Shown here piece after piece: positions 13,489-25,795 of a stretch of DNA of 64,000 nt. The DNA lies in contig JAMXSV010000004.1 in NCBI GenBank assembly GCA_027559495.1, forward strand, positions 124,001-188,000. The letters run 5' to 3'. The notes below the pieces were generated by a model. The model made no database searches. It was not told where the DNA came from and saw only the letters and a program-made list of their open reading frames with translations. Position numbers and translations under genes: made by a program. Each line of letters opens with the position of its first letter. The first letter of the stretch is position 1. Origin of the DNA: Aurifilum marmelostoma. Taxonomy: Eukaryota; Ascomycota; Sordariomycetes; Diaporthales; Cryphonectriaceae.

Positions 13489-14397
13489 TTACACAGCCGA
13501 GGTACCGTTGTGGGTGCCGTTGTGGGAGCCATTGTGGGCTCCATTGTGGGCACTGTCGTAAGTTCCGGCCGGGGTGTGGTGTGCCTTCTCGTGGGTATGG
13601 TCAGCCTGGCGGATGGTGAGACCCAACGCGGCTGGGTCAATCTTGTTGTGGCCGAGCAGGAGGAGAATTCCAAACCCAGGCTTAGCGAAAACGTCGAGAA
13701 TGCCGTAAAAGATGGCTTCGGAGTCAGGATGGATAACGTTGCCACCCTCGGACAGGCCCCAGGCGATTGGGTACAGGAACCAGAGGAAGATGGTCAGAAC
13801 ACCACAGCGCATGAAGGTGGAGTTGATGGAACCGCCGAGGGCACTGGCATGGCGACGAGCGTCGACGAGAAGCTCGTATACGACAAAGAAGAAGGCGAAC
13901 ATGCCAAACACCCAGTAGCCCCATTTATAGGTGGTCTGGGTAAGGGCGCCGACCAAGCCCGTGACGATCATGATCTCGTCGGCCAGGATGGTGACCAAGA
14001 GCGTAGGCCAGGGAACACCAGCCGTCAAGAGAAGATCCGTGAGAAGCAAAGGCGTGGTGACGAACCAGTCAATGTACCGAACATAGAAAATCTCCCGGGT
14101 CCCGGCGGACTGAGTGATGGTGCCAGGTCGGATGAACTCGGCCTGGATGGGAACCTGGCCCAGGTCGGAACCCATGGACCAGTAGGCGATGCAGGCCACG
14201 GCCGTGATACCAGCAGTAATGTAGTGGAAGAGGCGGTGCGTCTGGGGCTTGGTCATCGCCATGCCCATGAAGACAAGAGTTGATACACCCATCACGGCGC
14301 ATACTGCAAAGTACCAGTCTGAGGCGTGGACGGTGATCTGGAGGTCGGCATGTTGTGCCACCACACTATTCAAGTTCAACGCCTGATTCCCAGACAT
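13489..14397 (-). CDS. microbial-type opsin, predicted light-driven proton pump (CarO-like)
   Basis: An intronless 302-residue seven-helix retinal protein of the fungal CarO/LR type. Aligned to bacteriorhodopsin by the helix-C motif RYIDWFVTTPLLLTD, the proton acceptor is D110 (D85), T114 matches T89 and the donor D121 matches D96. R107 matches R82, D235 matches D212, and the Schiff-base lysine is K239 (K216) in FAKPGFG. The release pair E217 and E227 keeps the spacing of E194/E204. This full set predicts an outward proton pump rather than a sensor. The start MSGNQALNLNS is the first ATG before the helical core; the upstream open frame looks like leader. The C-terminus carries four tandem HNG(A/S/T) units. 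In Fusarium, carO lies beside carotenoid genes; here a carotenoid oxygenase follows 2.6 kb away on the other strand. Confidence 0.95.
   Translation of the reverse strand: MSGNQALNLNSVVAQHADLQITVHASDWYFAVCAVMGVSTLVFMGMAMTKPQTHRLFHYITAGITAVACIAYWSMGSDLGQVPIQAEFIRPGTITQSAGTREIFYVRYIDWFVTTPLLLTDLLLTAGVPWPTLLVTILADEIMIVTGLVGALTQTTYKWGYWVFGMFAFFFVVYELLVDARRHASALGGSINSTFMRCGVLTIFLWFLYPIAWGLSEGGNVIHPDSEAIFYGILDVFAKPGFGILLLLGHNKIDPAALGLTIRQADHTHEKAHHTPAGTYDSAHNGAHNGSHNGTHNGTSAV
13505..13552 (-). repeat. 12-bp tandem repeat coding the opsin tail
   Basis: Four near-identical 12-bp units (core ATTGTGGG or GTTGTGGG on the plus strand) encode the HNGA/HNGS/HNGT tail of the opsin. Unit number may vary between strains. 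Confidence 0.85.
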
Positions 14398-17029
14398 TGT
14401 AGATGTTCGTACCCTGAGTCTATTTTTGTTTGATATTATAGGTATGAATAGAAGGAGGAAGGCAGTGCTATACGTATAAAAGACGTCCTGTGATGGTCTT
14501 TGGGAGGAAGGTAAGAGAGGTCTGAGGGTTGATAAATGAGACAAAACAAGCAACCAGATGTGAGGAGGGGACGAGAAAGAGCAGAAGACGGCTATTTGAA
14601 TCACTGCCCAGACCGTGATGGGCGTAGTATGTCACTACGTGGTAGTTTCATGGTGAAATAAGATGAGATCATCCATGATCCCCCCTAGCATCGATCCCCT
14701 GACCCGTTCTCCTGCCATAACTAGTCAATTACTACTAGTATGGTGCCAAGATACTCTCCTCCCTTGGGTGGGTGATATCAAGACATTTTTGGTATCCTAG
14801 GGGAGAGCGTCCAAGTCTGGTACATCTGCGGCTTGCTCGGAGAGGTCATGACGTCTATGTATGCCGATAGGATACACCCAGATACATACTCTCCACTGCG
14901 CGGATAACGAATAAGGACGTACCACACGTTCTTTGTGAGGTCCCGGAGAGCGGAGAGAGGAACAACAGCACTAATCAGTCGTCGAAAGTAGGGAGTGGAG
15001 ACACATTGGATACTGGGCCATGCGATCGGATGAGTATACGGGGCTAGCTCTCTCAGACGGCGCTCTGGGCTGGGCGCTTTAACCGAACATGCACGTCTGG
15101 CGTCGTGAATAGTCTTGGGCTTTCTCCCTTCCTGCCTACCTGTATGTGCCGCGTCTTGACACCTGTAGAGGCTACGTACCAGGGGGTCGTCAGGAGCGCG
15201 AATGTTATGTTTCGCTTTTTTTCGTTGAGACACCACTACTGCATGTACATACTAGCTCATCTGGTGTTGTTATAATATTTGCAGAAGAGCTTGTTATGCC
15301 TTCACAAGTGCCAGTCATCGACTTTGTAGTATATCCCAAAGCCGTATTCGGACGGGGGAAGGTGATAATGAATTTAGCACAGGTGATCTGATATCCCAAC
15401 AAGCACTAACACAAAAGAAATACAGGTAGACTAAAAGTCGGTGAGAAGAGAAGGGTCAACCAGTGAAGACGTGTCTGAGCACATGGACACTGACACCAAG
15501 CAGATTCATGGAGCTCCATAGAAGGAAGCCCCATGTCGAAACAGAGGACCATGAATACTTGTTAACAAATAAAAAAAATTAAAAATTTGAACAGCATGTC
15601 TCAACACATTTGTAGGGCGGCCATCCGTGAATTTTGTCAAGGGCTGCCTTTTTCAGCTGGGCCTGTACCACTCTTGGAGGGTGTCTCATTTACGCTACAG
15701 GCGATATTGTCACAGAGACATCAAGTTGATGATCTCATGGACTTTTTCCTCCCCCGTTTTATCGGGAGACGTTAGACTAGCGCGTCGTTCCAAATGGGGG
15801 AAAAAGAAAAAAACCAAGGTCAACAAGCAACGGCCACGCCCTTAGCTCCCGATCCCTACTACCTAGAATTATTTTTTTCATCGTTTTCTCTTCATCAAGC
15901 ACTGACCAAGGATATTGACGTGAAGGCTTTCGTCATTTCAAATTAACTGGCCAGACCACGATTGGGTCTACTCACACTAATGGCATTGCCATCGGTAGAA
16001 GTCACGAGGAGGTTGTGAGGCTGCATGTGTCAAGGTGGGCAGGGCGCTGATGTGGGGAGGTCAGATCCAGCAGAGTAAGACGAGATCTGAATCACATTCC
16101 GCCATTGCAACGGTCCATCCTCGGCATCGGCAGACAAGGACCAGGTACGTGCGGCCACGGAGCCACATACCGCACCCTACCTGCTACCAAGTATGAATTA
16201 CAAAAGCATACTTACGTACTCTTTTGTGGAGACAAGACAGCACAGGTTCCAGCCGGATCTGGCCGCCCCAAGGCCCCGCTAAATCACAACACTTCAATCA
16301 TGGGAGCAGTAGCATCTTTACCATCGTACAAAATCGACAGATGGCTGGGCCCATGGCTGGACGGGGGAACCTGAAGCTTATTTCGACCACAGCCAAGCAC
16401 TCCGCCCGCCATATGCTTGTGAATATCAACCCACATTTATCAAGCTTGTCCCCTGCCCAGACTTCTGTCAAAGAGTGCTGGTCGAAAGTCTCGTGCGTCG
16501 CCTGGTCAACTGAACGGCTTGATAATCGGAGAAACCCCGTGTGTGGGCTCTGGCCCAAAGTTGGCGTGGTCGAAGAAACCCCTACTCACTGCCGATGAAA
16601 TCCGCTGGTTCAGAAAAGTACCGGAAATAACATACACTTCATGATGAGGTCATACGACAGAAACCCCCTTCTTTGTCGATTGACGACGGTGCACACACAC
16701 AATCTACCAGCAAGGTACTACTTTGGGATGACTGATGTATTCTGATGTATCCAGCATACTTGGAATGATTGTTTTCTTGTCCGACTTAGTCAAGGCCTAC
16801 GCTAAACCTCAGCAAAACCCTTCTGCCCTATGTTTTGCGCACTCATAGACAGCGACGACATATTTCTTTTCCTTGTTTTTTTTATTTATTTTTTTAGGTA
16901 GGTGCCTGTACAATAGCACCTTGTGGACATACACAGAACCTTTGGTCATTATAGATAGCCATGAGCACATAAGTGGGTACTGATGATTTCCAGTCTCAAT
17001 TGCGATTTGGAAGATATCTTTCGAGAGCA
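14398..17029. promoter_or_regulatory. divergent intergenic region, opsin and carotenoid oxygenase
   Basis: About 2.6 kb between two divergent, functionally related genes. I see no gene in it; ORFs are short and family-less. It presumably holds the promoters of both genes and would be the place to look for light-regulator sites, though I did not identify any with confidence. Confidence 0.4.
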
Positions 17030-19188
17030 ATGGCTCTATCTGTGGAGGAGGACGGGCAACAATACTATGGTGAGCCCAGCAGGCAACGCCACCCGTGAGT
17101 TGCACCCTCTCTCCCGTCGATATTTGGCCACGGCTGGACGGATTCAACGTCCGAACTCTGGTCTCGTCTCTGTGATGTTTTTCATTGTCTGACTCCTTCT
17201 CTCCCAGATACCTCTCCGGAAACTTCGCACCTGTTCAAAAGATCACACCTCTGACACCCTGTGTCTACACAGGGTCCATCCCGTGTGACCTGGGCGGGGG
17301 GCAGTACGTGCGTAATGGAGGAAACCCGGTAACAAATGATGATCTCGGGCGCGATGCCCACTGGTTTGACGGCGATGGGATGCTTAGCGGCGTCCTCTTT
17401 CGCAGAATGGCCAATGAGAAAGGAACGGTCATCCAGCCCGAGTTCGTCAACCAGTTTCTGATGACGGATGTGTACGCCTACGCAAAGACCAGTGCTGGCA
17501 ACGGTCGAGATGCCTGTTCAACCTTGAAGAATGAGACCCTGAGAAGACCTGTTCTCCCGAGCATAGCGACCCTCGTCAACCCTTGCGCAGGCATCTTCAC
17601 CATCATCTGGTCTGTTCTCAGGACCATCATCCTTGTGGTTTTATCTCATCTATCGAGTGTGAGATATCCTATCAAGAAGATCAGTGTTGCAAACACGTCT
17701 GTCATCTTCCACGACGGCCGAGCGCTTGCCCTATGCGAGAGCGGGCCGCCCCTTCGTTTTGTCTTGCCAAGCCTGGAGACCATAGGCTGGTTCGACGGAC
17801 GGAACGCAGAAAACGAGCCAGCACACCAGCTTCCAGCCTCGAGGGGCGGTTTTGGAGGCAAAGGTCTCTTGTCGTTCATGAAAGAATGGACAACTGCGCA
17901 CCCCCGAGTCGACCCCATCACCAAAGAGATGATTGCATTCCACTCTGTCTTCATCAGCCCTTTCTGCTACTACTCTATCGTGCCTCCGTCGAGTACCAGG
18001 AAGTCTGGCGCAGCAGCCTCGGTGATCCCGGCACGGTTCTCGATGCCCGTGCCAGGCGTCAAGGCCCCCAAGATGATGCACGATTTTGGCGCATCTCGCA
18101 ACCACACAGTCATCCTCGATCTGCCCCTCACACTAGATCCAGCAAACCTAGCCCGCGGCGTCCCAGTATTGTCCTATGATTCGGCTGGTGTGTCACGCTT
18201 CGGGGTATTCCCCAGGTACAGCCCAGGCCGCATACAGTGGTTCGAGACCAATCCCTGCGTCGTCTTCCACACAGCCAACTGCTGGGACACGACAACCGAG
18301 ACGCCCGACATCAATGGCAGCCAGCTCGAGGAGACATCAGTCAATCTTCTTGCCTGCCGGTTGACCTCGGCATCACTGGTCTTCAGCGCCGGAAACCTAC
18401 CCAACCCAGCCGTCGAGCCCGTCCCGCCCGAGTACGCCGAGGAGGAGCAGTGCAGACTCTACTATTACAATTTCCCCATCTCTCCGGACAACCTGACCAA
18501 CGAACCAGAACACCGCATCCGTCACCAGTGGGCCCTCTCTGCTATATCGTTTGAGTTTCCCACCATGTCGCCGGATCATTGTATGTCGCCAGCCCGGTAT
18601 ATTTATGGCTGCTCCACCGCGGACGCCTCTTATACCGTTGCCCTTGGCAAAGCTGCCAAGATCAACCATCTGGCAAAAATTGACGTGCAGACGCTCATCG
18701 CTCGCGGTGTTCGGCAGCCGCCTCAGCCGATCAAGGGATGTGTTGACACAAGAACTGTGGCTGAGATCGTTGCCGCCAATGACCCAGATGACCCCATAAA
18801 GCTGTTCAAGATGCCCGAGGGGTGGTTCGCCCAAGAGGCGCGTTTTGTGCCTCGCACAGAGACAAAGCGGAAAAGTGAGGACGACGGATGGCTGTTGACC
18901 TATGTCTTTGACGAGAGTCAGCTCGAGACCACTGGGGAGCACGCCGGTGAGTGCAGAGGCGACGCTGTCAGCGAGCTTTGGGTCATCGATGCCAGGACGA
19001 TGAGCGAGGTCGTGGCTCGGATCAAACTGCCACAAAGGGTACCATATGGCCTGCATGGCGCGTGGTTCTCCGAAGATGAGATAAAAGACCAACGACCTTT
19101 CCAAAGACTCAGAACTCTGGAAGGAGGGGCACAAGAGCAGGTGTTGTCAAGTAGTGTACGGAGTATGATCGAGCGATGGGTTAGCTGA
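17030..19188 (+). CDS. carotenoid cleavage oxygenase (RPE65/CCD superfamily)
   Basis: A non-haem iron dioxygenase that cleaves a conjugated double bond of a carotenoid, apocarotenoid or stilbene-like substrate. Exon 1 is 17030-17094 (MALSVEEDGQQYYGEPSRQRH), exon 2 is 17208-19188; the join recreates the family N-terminus HPYLSGNFAPVQ, and the intron has a CTGAC branch point just before CCCAG. The protein is 681 residues. The four iron-binding histidines are visible: H253 in AHPRVDP, H313 in MMHDFGAS, H376 in FHTANCWD and H638 in GLHGAWF. A hydrophobic stretch around residues 148-170 may dip into membrane, as is common where lipophilic substrates are taken. It may be CarX-like (retinal for the opsin) or a CarT/CAO-type enzyme; the sequence alone does not decide. 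Confidence 0.92.
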
Positions 19189-19425
19189 TTATTGTATACC
19201 TCATATATCACTAGGCAATTGGTGGTGTTCTGTAAACTTTAATCCTAATACTAAATAGCCATAATAACACACGGTCCACATCGCTTGACTGCACTGTGAA
19301 GTGTCGCCACAGAACAGACTTGTCAACGGATCGCGTCAGCCAGTTCTCAGAGGCTTCATGAGCCGAGAAGAATCGGGACGCAACCTTGAATGTCATATCT
19401 ATGATGATAAGATCAGGCTACTTGG

Positions 19426-20853
19426 TCAACTGCTATGTCCATTTACCCATCGCTTGGCGTGCCTCACCTCGGGCATGAGATATGTTGTCACGTCCAGCTC
19501 ATCACCCTCGCTGCACACGCAGCTCACCGACGCCTGCAGGCCTGAGTCATCAGAAAGGGCCCTGTGGTCGGCCAGACTCTCCAGCAGGGCCAGGAACCGG
19601 TCTGCATACGCTTCTCGTCCTCTCTCCTTCATCCAGGCAATTGTGCCGCGGGCAACGCTGAGATCGTCACTCGCGTACCGCCACACGGGCACATACAGCT
19701 TCACCTCGGGCAGAGGCTTGTCAGGCTGAATATCAAAATAGTAGATCAGCCCCGGCGGTGAGTTCAGAGCCTCCTTTCTGGCATACTTGTTGGATGCTGG
19801 ATCGTGCCGCGGGGCGCTTGGAAGCTCGTCGTCGTCTGAGAAGCCGTCCGGCAGCCCAACGGCCGCGTGGATGAGAGCGCGCACCTCTGCTATCGTCTTT
19901 TCCATGCCCTTGCTATTCCGCAGGCCACCGAGCGTGATGATGTCGCGTACCGATGCGAAGCTCGTGTGTGGTGTCATGAAGTACCATTTTAGCCTCGACT
20001 TTGCCGGCAACACTGCATCGACGGCAATCATGAGGGGCATCAGCGCCTGACCCTCGGGATAAGTAGAGAGAAACCTCAGGAGCGCGTCTCGAGCTGGACT
20101 TATGGGGTGAAGTTGCGCCAACGAGGGCGTGAACAAGTCTTTATGAGGCAAATATGGCGGGGTGACGGCACGTGGTGCGCAGTATGTCTTGAAACACAGA
20201 CCGCCTGGGACGAACTCGGCTGCCATAGCGAATGTGGTGCCTGTGGGGGTGCCAGCCTCGGCTAGCTCGACTGCCCTCTGGTGCTGGCCCTCGTCAAACA
20301 AGGTGGAGAGGAAGTGGTCCGTCCAAGTCAGGTCGGCCTCAAACACTGATGCGAGGCGGTGGACCAGCTCAGTCCCAGCCTGCCTGTTCTCTGGGTCTCC
20401 TTTGGTTCCAGAGCTGCGGCTGATGGGCTCGAGGGAATAGCGGATGTCCGGCTGGCTGGCCGATGACCGCTTATTCCATTTCCAGGAGTATTCTATTGGC
20501 GAGCCTTCGATCGTGATGGCTGATTTGAATTGCAGCTCGCCTTTAGGCGAGGGTTTCCAACCCATGTTAGACACCTTGACAACGACTTCCAGTTAGAGAG
20601 AGACTTTCTTTTCTTGATCACTTGCTCCAGTGGAATGCGCGGACCTAGAATCAATACTTACGGCCCAGTGATAATGGAATAACAGGGCTTCATACTGCCT
20701 CTCTACCGAATACCCAGCAGCGTCGACCAGCAGGGCGAGATGACGTCCCGTGAGCTGCCACCAAAAGTCGCTATCAATATCGCGAACAGGAAGAAGTCTT
20801 GAGAGTTTGTCCCAAGTCCGTGAAGGCGAGTCCGCATTTTGACGAGGAGTCAT
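19426..20853 (-). CDS. DMATS-type aromatic (indole) prenyltransferase
   Basis: Soluble ABBA-fold enzyme that transfers a prenyl group from DMAPP or a longer diphosphate to an indole or other aromatic. Two exons: 20853-20662 (ends HYHWA) and 20574-19426 (begins VSNMGW), 446 residues, normal length for the family. Exon 1 carries FWWQLTGRHLALLVDAAGY and the QYEALLFHYHW segment. Exon 2 has the diphosphate-binding YSWKWN (93-98), then RYSLEPIS, whose glutamate (E113) matches the residue that binds the indole NH in tryptophan prenyltransferases. LKWYFMTPHTSFASVRD and KLYVPVWRY supply the later basic/Tyr ligands. It ends 238 bp from the oxygenase gene, tail to tail, and shares a 600-bp promoter region with the next P450. 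Substrate is not predictable beyond probable indole/aromatic. Confidence 0.93.
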
Positions 20854-21452
20854 GTTGGAGAATTTCTGACGATAAGAATTCGGATGTCTTGATCACAGAC
20901 ATTCATTTGAATTTGAATGCGATGCTAATCGGAAATGAAAATTCTTGTCCTCCTTTCCCCCTCCTCTTTGGCTCTAAGTCTACGGCTGTCATCCGAGAAT
21001 TGCCTGTCAGATTCTCGTCCCGGAACAGGCAGAGGAACCATCAATGCAATGACGCTCTTATCATGCCGACTTCGGTCAAAATTGCTGATTCTTTGCTTAC
21101 CGCTTCATTTGTTTGAGTACCGAGTACATGATCTGTAGAGCGTACTGTCAGAAAAGATAGGGATCCGTACTGTGCGTCTTGTTCTAAGTGGCGGGTCTGA
21201 CGAGGATGAGAATCCTGTATCCTCTAGGCTGGATTTCTACTTCCGGTGCGGGGAAGGAACAGGAATTTGAACGCATCATAGTAAGCAAAATGACAAGGGC
21301 TTACCAATGGCAGGAGAGTGCTCAGAGAGGAGGGAGGGGGATCGAGTGCTGTGTTTATAGACTGAGAAAGCGATGCTGTGATGAATGATTACGGACAGAT
21401 TCTACATACGAGCCCCGGCCTCTACTGAGTTTTGTCTACATACGCCTCAGAA
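20854..21452. promoter_or_regulatory. bidirectional promoter region, DMATS / P450
   Basis: About 600 bp between divergent start codons of the prenyltransferase and the first P450, suggesting shared regulation. No gene is seen in it. Confidence 0.5.
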
Positions 21453-23468
21453 ATGTTGGCACTCATTTTGGTAGGAGCAGTGCTCCTTGGGGGTTTTCTT
21501 TACACCAAGCTGCGATACCATCGCTTCCGCCAGTATGCCTCTCTACCACAGAGACCATCATCCCTCCTGTGGGGTCATATGAAGGAGGTGCAAGAATGGG
21601 CGACCAACGGAGAACCAGATCGTCACCCAGGTAATTGGAGACCTATTTTTATTTTTTTTCCCTTTTACGATTTCATCATACCTAGTTGCTGAATAGCTGA
21701 GACATGCCTGGCTGACTGATCGATCAATCGACTTTGTTCTCCCAGATCTGGGATTCAAGTGGATGGGCGAACGTCTGGGCAGCCCGCCAATCTGGCTACT
21801 TGATATCCGTCCTTTTGCGCCGTTTGCCACAGCTTGCATCCAAAACCATGAGGTGGCCGACCAGATTGCCAAGGGCTCCAGGACCTTCCCTTACAGCACA
21901 CCCAGGACGAGTGTTCTTCAGACCTTGCCTCTGCTAGGTACCAAGTCTCTGTTCGCTACCGTGGTAAGTGAATATCGATCGTCTTCACCAAGTCTAAGGA
22001 GAAGCTTCGTGTACCCTGTGTGCGCTTACCCAAGATTGACATGGTGAAATTGCAGAACGAAGAATGGAAAGTCTTGCGAAAGCGTTTCAATCCTGGCTTC
22101 GCACCACAACACCTCTTGACGCTTCTTCCTACCATTCTCGACAAGTCATTTCGCTTCCTGGGAAACCTAGATCACTATGCCCAGAGCGGTGAGATCTTCC
22201 GCATGGACAAGTTGACCACTGCCCTCACATTCGACATCATCGGTGCCGTGACCATGGACATTGACCTGGACGCCCAGCAGTTAGAAGAGTCCCGACGGAG
22301 CGATTTCATGAAGCTGTACAGTGAGATGCTCGCTAGCTTCACCAACGACCCCGGACGTCTCCCCTGGTGGATGACACCACGGAGAAACCTGCGTCGTCGT
22401 GCCATCGGCAGGGCCATCGATCGGCAGCTCGAGGCCATGATTCGTGCCAAGTCTGCAACTCTCCGTCACGCAGAGAAGGGTGACGATCGGGCCCAGCGCA
22501 GCGTCTTTGATCTTTGTGTGCAGGGTACCGCAGAGTCAGGCGAGCTTCCAGCCGACATTGTCGCCTCGACGCGCGACAATATCAAAACATTCCTGTTTGC
22601 CGGGCACGACACGCTCAGCACGCTTCTGCTCTGGATCTTCTACGAGCTCTCGCGGACACCTCGGGTCCTCCAGGCTGTGCGTGCTGAGCTGGATGACATC
22701 TTTGGCCCAGACCCCAACCCCGAGGTCATACGGGCACAGCTGGTGGCCCCCAAGGGCGGCAATTTGATACGCCGCATGACTTATGCCTCTGCCGTAATCA
22801 AAGAGTGCCTACGTCTCTATCCGCCGGCATCAGCCATGCGAGGGGTCCCCAAGGGTTCCAACTTCAGCGTGCGCACCCCTCAGGGTCAAGAGTTTTGTCT
22901 GGATGGCCTGTCAGTCTACATCAATCACTATGCCATCCAGCGTGATCCAGGCGTGTACGGGCCCACAGCGAATGACTTTGTGCCTGAGCGCTGGTTGGGT
23001 AACACTGAAACATCCAGTACCACGAGTGAGAATGGAGGTCTCGGCGAGTCCGAGAAACAATCACCAGATGGCAACGATGCGCATCGCAAAATCCCTGCAG
23101 CCGCGTGGCGGCCCTTTGAGCGTGGACCAAGGGATTGTATCGGCCAGGAACTTGCCAACGTTGAGGCGCGTGTCATCATGGCCCTGGTGGCTAGACGTTA
23201 TGACTTTATCAAAACCGGGCTCGGCGAACTCGATCTCGATGAGAAGGGTCTACCTGTGCTTAACGAGAAGGGCCAGTACAAGGTTAAGCAGGATGTCTAT
23301 TGCGTAAGTGATCGTTTTCCAGTCCCTCCCCACCCCTAACTGAGATGAGTTGCAGTGGCATGTATGGAGACTAATATTCTTGCTTTGCACCCTCGCGTAT
23401 AGACAATTCAGATCACTTCGAGACCTAAAGATAGTACCATGCGTATCAACTTAGCTTCGAATGGCTGA
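21453..23468 (+). CDS. cytochrome P450 monooxygenase, first of two
   Basis: Four exons: 21453-21630, 21746-21963, 22056-23303 and 23403-23468, in one frame, 569 residues. The N-terminus MLALILVGAVLLGGF is a membrane anchor. The usual motifs are intact: I-helix AGHDT (314-318), K-helix E-x-x-R (ECLR, 382-385), FVPERW, and the haem loop FERGPRDCIG with the thiolate Cys at 493. The segment between PERW and the haem loop carries an extra Ser/Thr/Glu-rich loop (TETSSTTSENGG). The very short last exon codes only TIQITSRPKDSTMRINLASNG. The overall look (FNPGFAPQHLLTLLP, and the RTPQGQEF segment) is of the ascomycete secondary-metabolism P450s, not the housekeeping CYP51/CYP61. Probably oxidises a product of the neighbouring prenyltransferase or oxygenase. 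Confidence 0.93.
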
Positions 23469-23917
23469 GGCCATGGACATTCACTGTAGATAGATACGAG
23501 GGGGAAAAGCCAAGTGCAGACTTTGGCAATGACAAACAAGCATTGCCAAGGAGAATGACTCACGGTGCAGAAATAGGTCAATGAATATGGCGTTAGAAAA
23601 AGAGCCCAAGGGGGCTGCGAGTACCTTATACAAGTGGCAATCCTCAAGATGTCTCCTTGAATAAATCATCTTGCTCGGCCCGCTGATCGGTTGTGAGAGC
23701 ATGCAGACTAGTCACTACTTGCATCAATAACTATGTTTAAAATATGGTTCAACCTGCGTCGTAATAAATTTCCATATTTGTAATATGCTATTCTACTATT
23801 TCATCTCGTTTTGCGGAGTGCTATAATATCCACTCCTCAGTACAGTGAAGAGATAACAATGGGAACAAGAGCGACGAGGAGAGAATCAGCAAAATGTTCG
23901 GGTTGAAACCGTCAACT
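23469..23917. other. intergenic, convergent P450 tails
   Basis: 450 bp between the 3' ends of the two P450 genes. AT-rich; no gene seen. Confidence 0.5.
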
Positions 23918-25795
23918 TCACTCAGTGGAGACCTTGCGCTTCCTGATGGTGACCAGCGATGTCCCACATGGCTCAACCAGTGTGACCTTGCGCACGCCCT
24001 GAGGCCGCTCCTCGAGGTGGTCAAAGTCGTAGTCCAGAAGCAGGTGAGAGAAGGCCAGCTTGAGCAGGTTGGCGGTGAACCATCTCCCAGGACACGCAGA
24101 GCGGCCCAGCCCAAAATTGAGAAACTCGCGAGAGATGTCCGTCATTTTTGGGTGGGCCGGATCCTGCAGGGCGCGCTTGGGATTGAACCCCCCGGGTAGA
24201 GTCGCTCGTCGCGCTGACCCACGCGCAGCGTCGAGGCGAGGATGGCACCCTGGGGTACGTGTACGCCGGTGGAGAAGGTGAATCCTCCAGGCTTCACAAT
24301 TTGTCTCTCTAGACCCACCTCGCCAATGGCGTTGTAGCGGATGCTCTCCCGGATGAAGGCGTCCATAGTATCCAGGCGGTTGACAAAGTCGTTGGACCAG
24401 TCATCGCCGCGGCCCAGATTGGCGATGACCTCGGCCCGCAACTCGGCCACAGTGGACTCGAAGACCGGCTTGGGCAGCGAGACCAGATCGTAAAGGACAT
24501 TAGTGAAGCTGAGAACGTTGGAGTACGATTGCAAAAAGTTGAGGTTCATGACCCGGTTGCAGAGTACCGGTGTGGAGTATTCGAGCTGGCGATTCTTGTC
24601 TTTATACGCAACTTTCATGCAAGCACTCAGGAGGTCATTCTGTTTGTGGCGTGGTCAGTATACTGATCGGTCATCATATCGATTTAAGTTGGACCACTCA
24701 CGGGTAGCTCTGCCTCAGCTCCTTTCTCAGCTGCATCGGCGATGATTTTCTTGCGCTCCTCAATGATGGGAGCTGCGTGCTTGATGATTATCTCGCGCTT
24801 CTTGGTCAGAGGCCGACGAACCAATGGGGCCAGAATGCTACCGATTGAGTCAGGGCACGTATTAGTACTATAGCAATAGTGATAGAATCACGTAAATCGA
24901 GTCAGACATCGGTTGAAAACATTTACTTACGGTCGCAGGAAAGGAGGAATGAAGCGGATATAGACTGCCGTAGAAAACATTTGAACCGAGTACTGCACCA
25001 TGGCATCCAGGTATTCCTGGTTCCTGCATAGCGGGTACCCAGATGTAATCCTGTTGCTAGAGCGCGACATGAGCTTGGTCACCATCTCCCACATGTTGAC
25101 CTGCATCACGCCGCTCTCGTCCATCCTCGAGCCCACGTAATGCTCCAGGGCGCCCACCATCTCCTCGTTCATCATGGGCATCTTGTCCGCCAGCTTGCTC
25201 TTGAGCTCTCGGAGCACAATGGGCGTCTGGATGTTGTTGTTCAGGATATTGTCCCCGAAGCAGACGTACTTTGAGTGCATGGCACCGGCCACGTACGTCT
25301 TGAACGAGACCACATTTTCCGGTTGTTTAACATACTCGTCTATGAGATCCAGGGGCAGCAAGAACAGGAAGCCGGACTGTACGTGAGGAAAGGGAACGAT
25401 GAAGACATCGTTTGCTGTCTTGCGGATCTATTGGTTTTTAATTAGCACTGATTTTTGGGTTGTGTTGCTAAATCTGTGGCAGTACAAATACTGACCTTCT
25501 CATATGATGACTTGAAAAGGCCTTCTGAAGCAAAGACACATTCGTAGGCTACCCTGAAGAACTGCCCAAAGCCTCGTTTTCCCTTGACCCATTCATACGG
25601 TGCGTACGTCGGAGAGAGGGACGCGCGCAATGCGGGCTCGATGAGATGGAGCAACCAGCCTGTGAGCACCAACATTACGGTGATCTCGACAACTCCAACA
25701 ACTCCAGGCATGGGTAATTGATTTGTGACTACATGCTTGATGGTTCCAGGAGTGGGCTCGAGGGAAGAAACATCCTGCGAAACGTTCGAAGACAT
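23918..25795 (-). CDS. cytochrome P450 monooxygenase, second; one-base frame break before the haem loop
   Basis: Four exons: 25795-25496, 25427-24931, 24837-24702 and 24639-23918. The N-terminus has a hydrophobic anchor (VVEITVMLVLTGWLLHLIEP). Later segments are the MYSxVQMFSTAVYIRF-like helix, KKREIIIKHAAPIIEERKK, the E-x-x-R (ESIR) and the haem loop FGLGRSACPGRW. The helix that should carry the oxygen-activating (A/G)Gx(D/E)T reads FLQSYSNVLSFTN, without the acid-Thr pair; related fungal terpenoid P450s also depart from the textbook motif here. In the fourth exon RDERLYPGG and the expected FNPKRALQDPAHPKMTDISREF lie in different frames across the G6 run (C6 on the plus strand, 24188-24193). 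One extra G or two fewer restores the frame, giving about 551 residues. This may be a real inactivating indel or a base-call error. Confidence 0.85.

Noticed and set aside
18397..19134. Long antisense ORF over the carotenoid oxygenase
   Set aside because: It is the complement of a gene with all catalytic motifs; its peptide has no family features.
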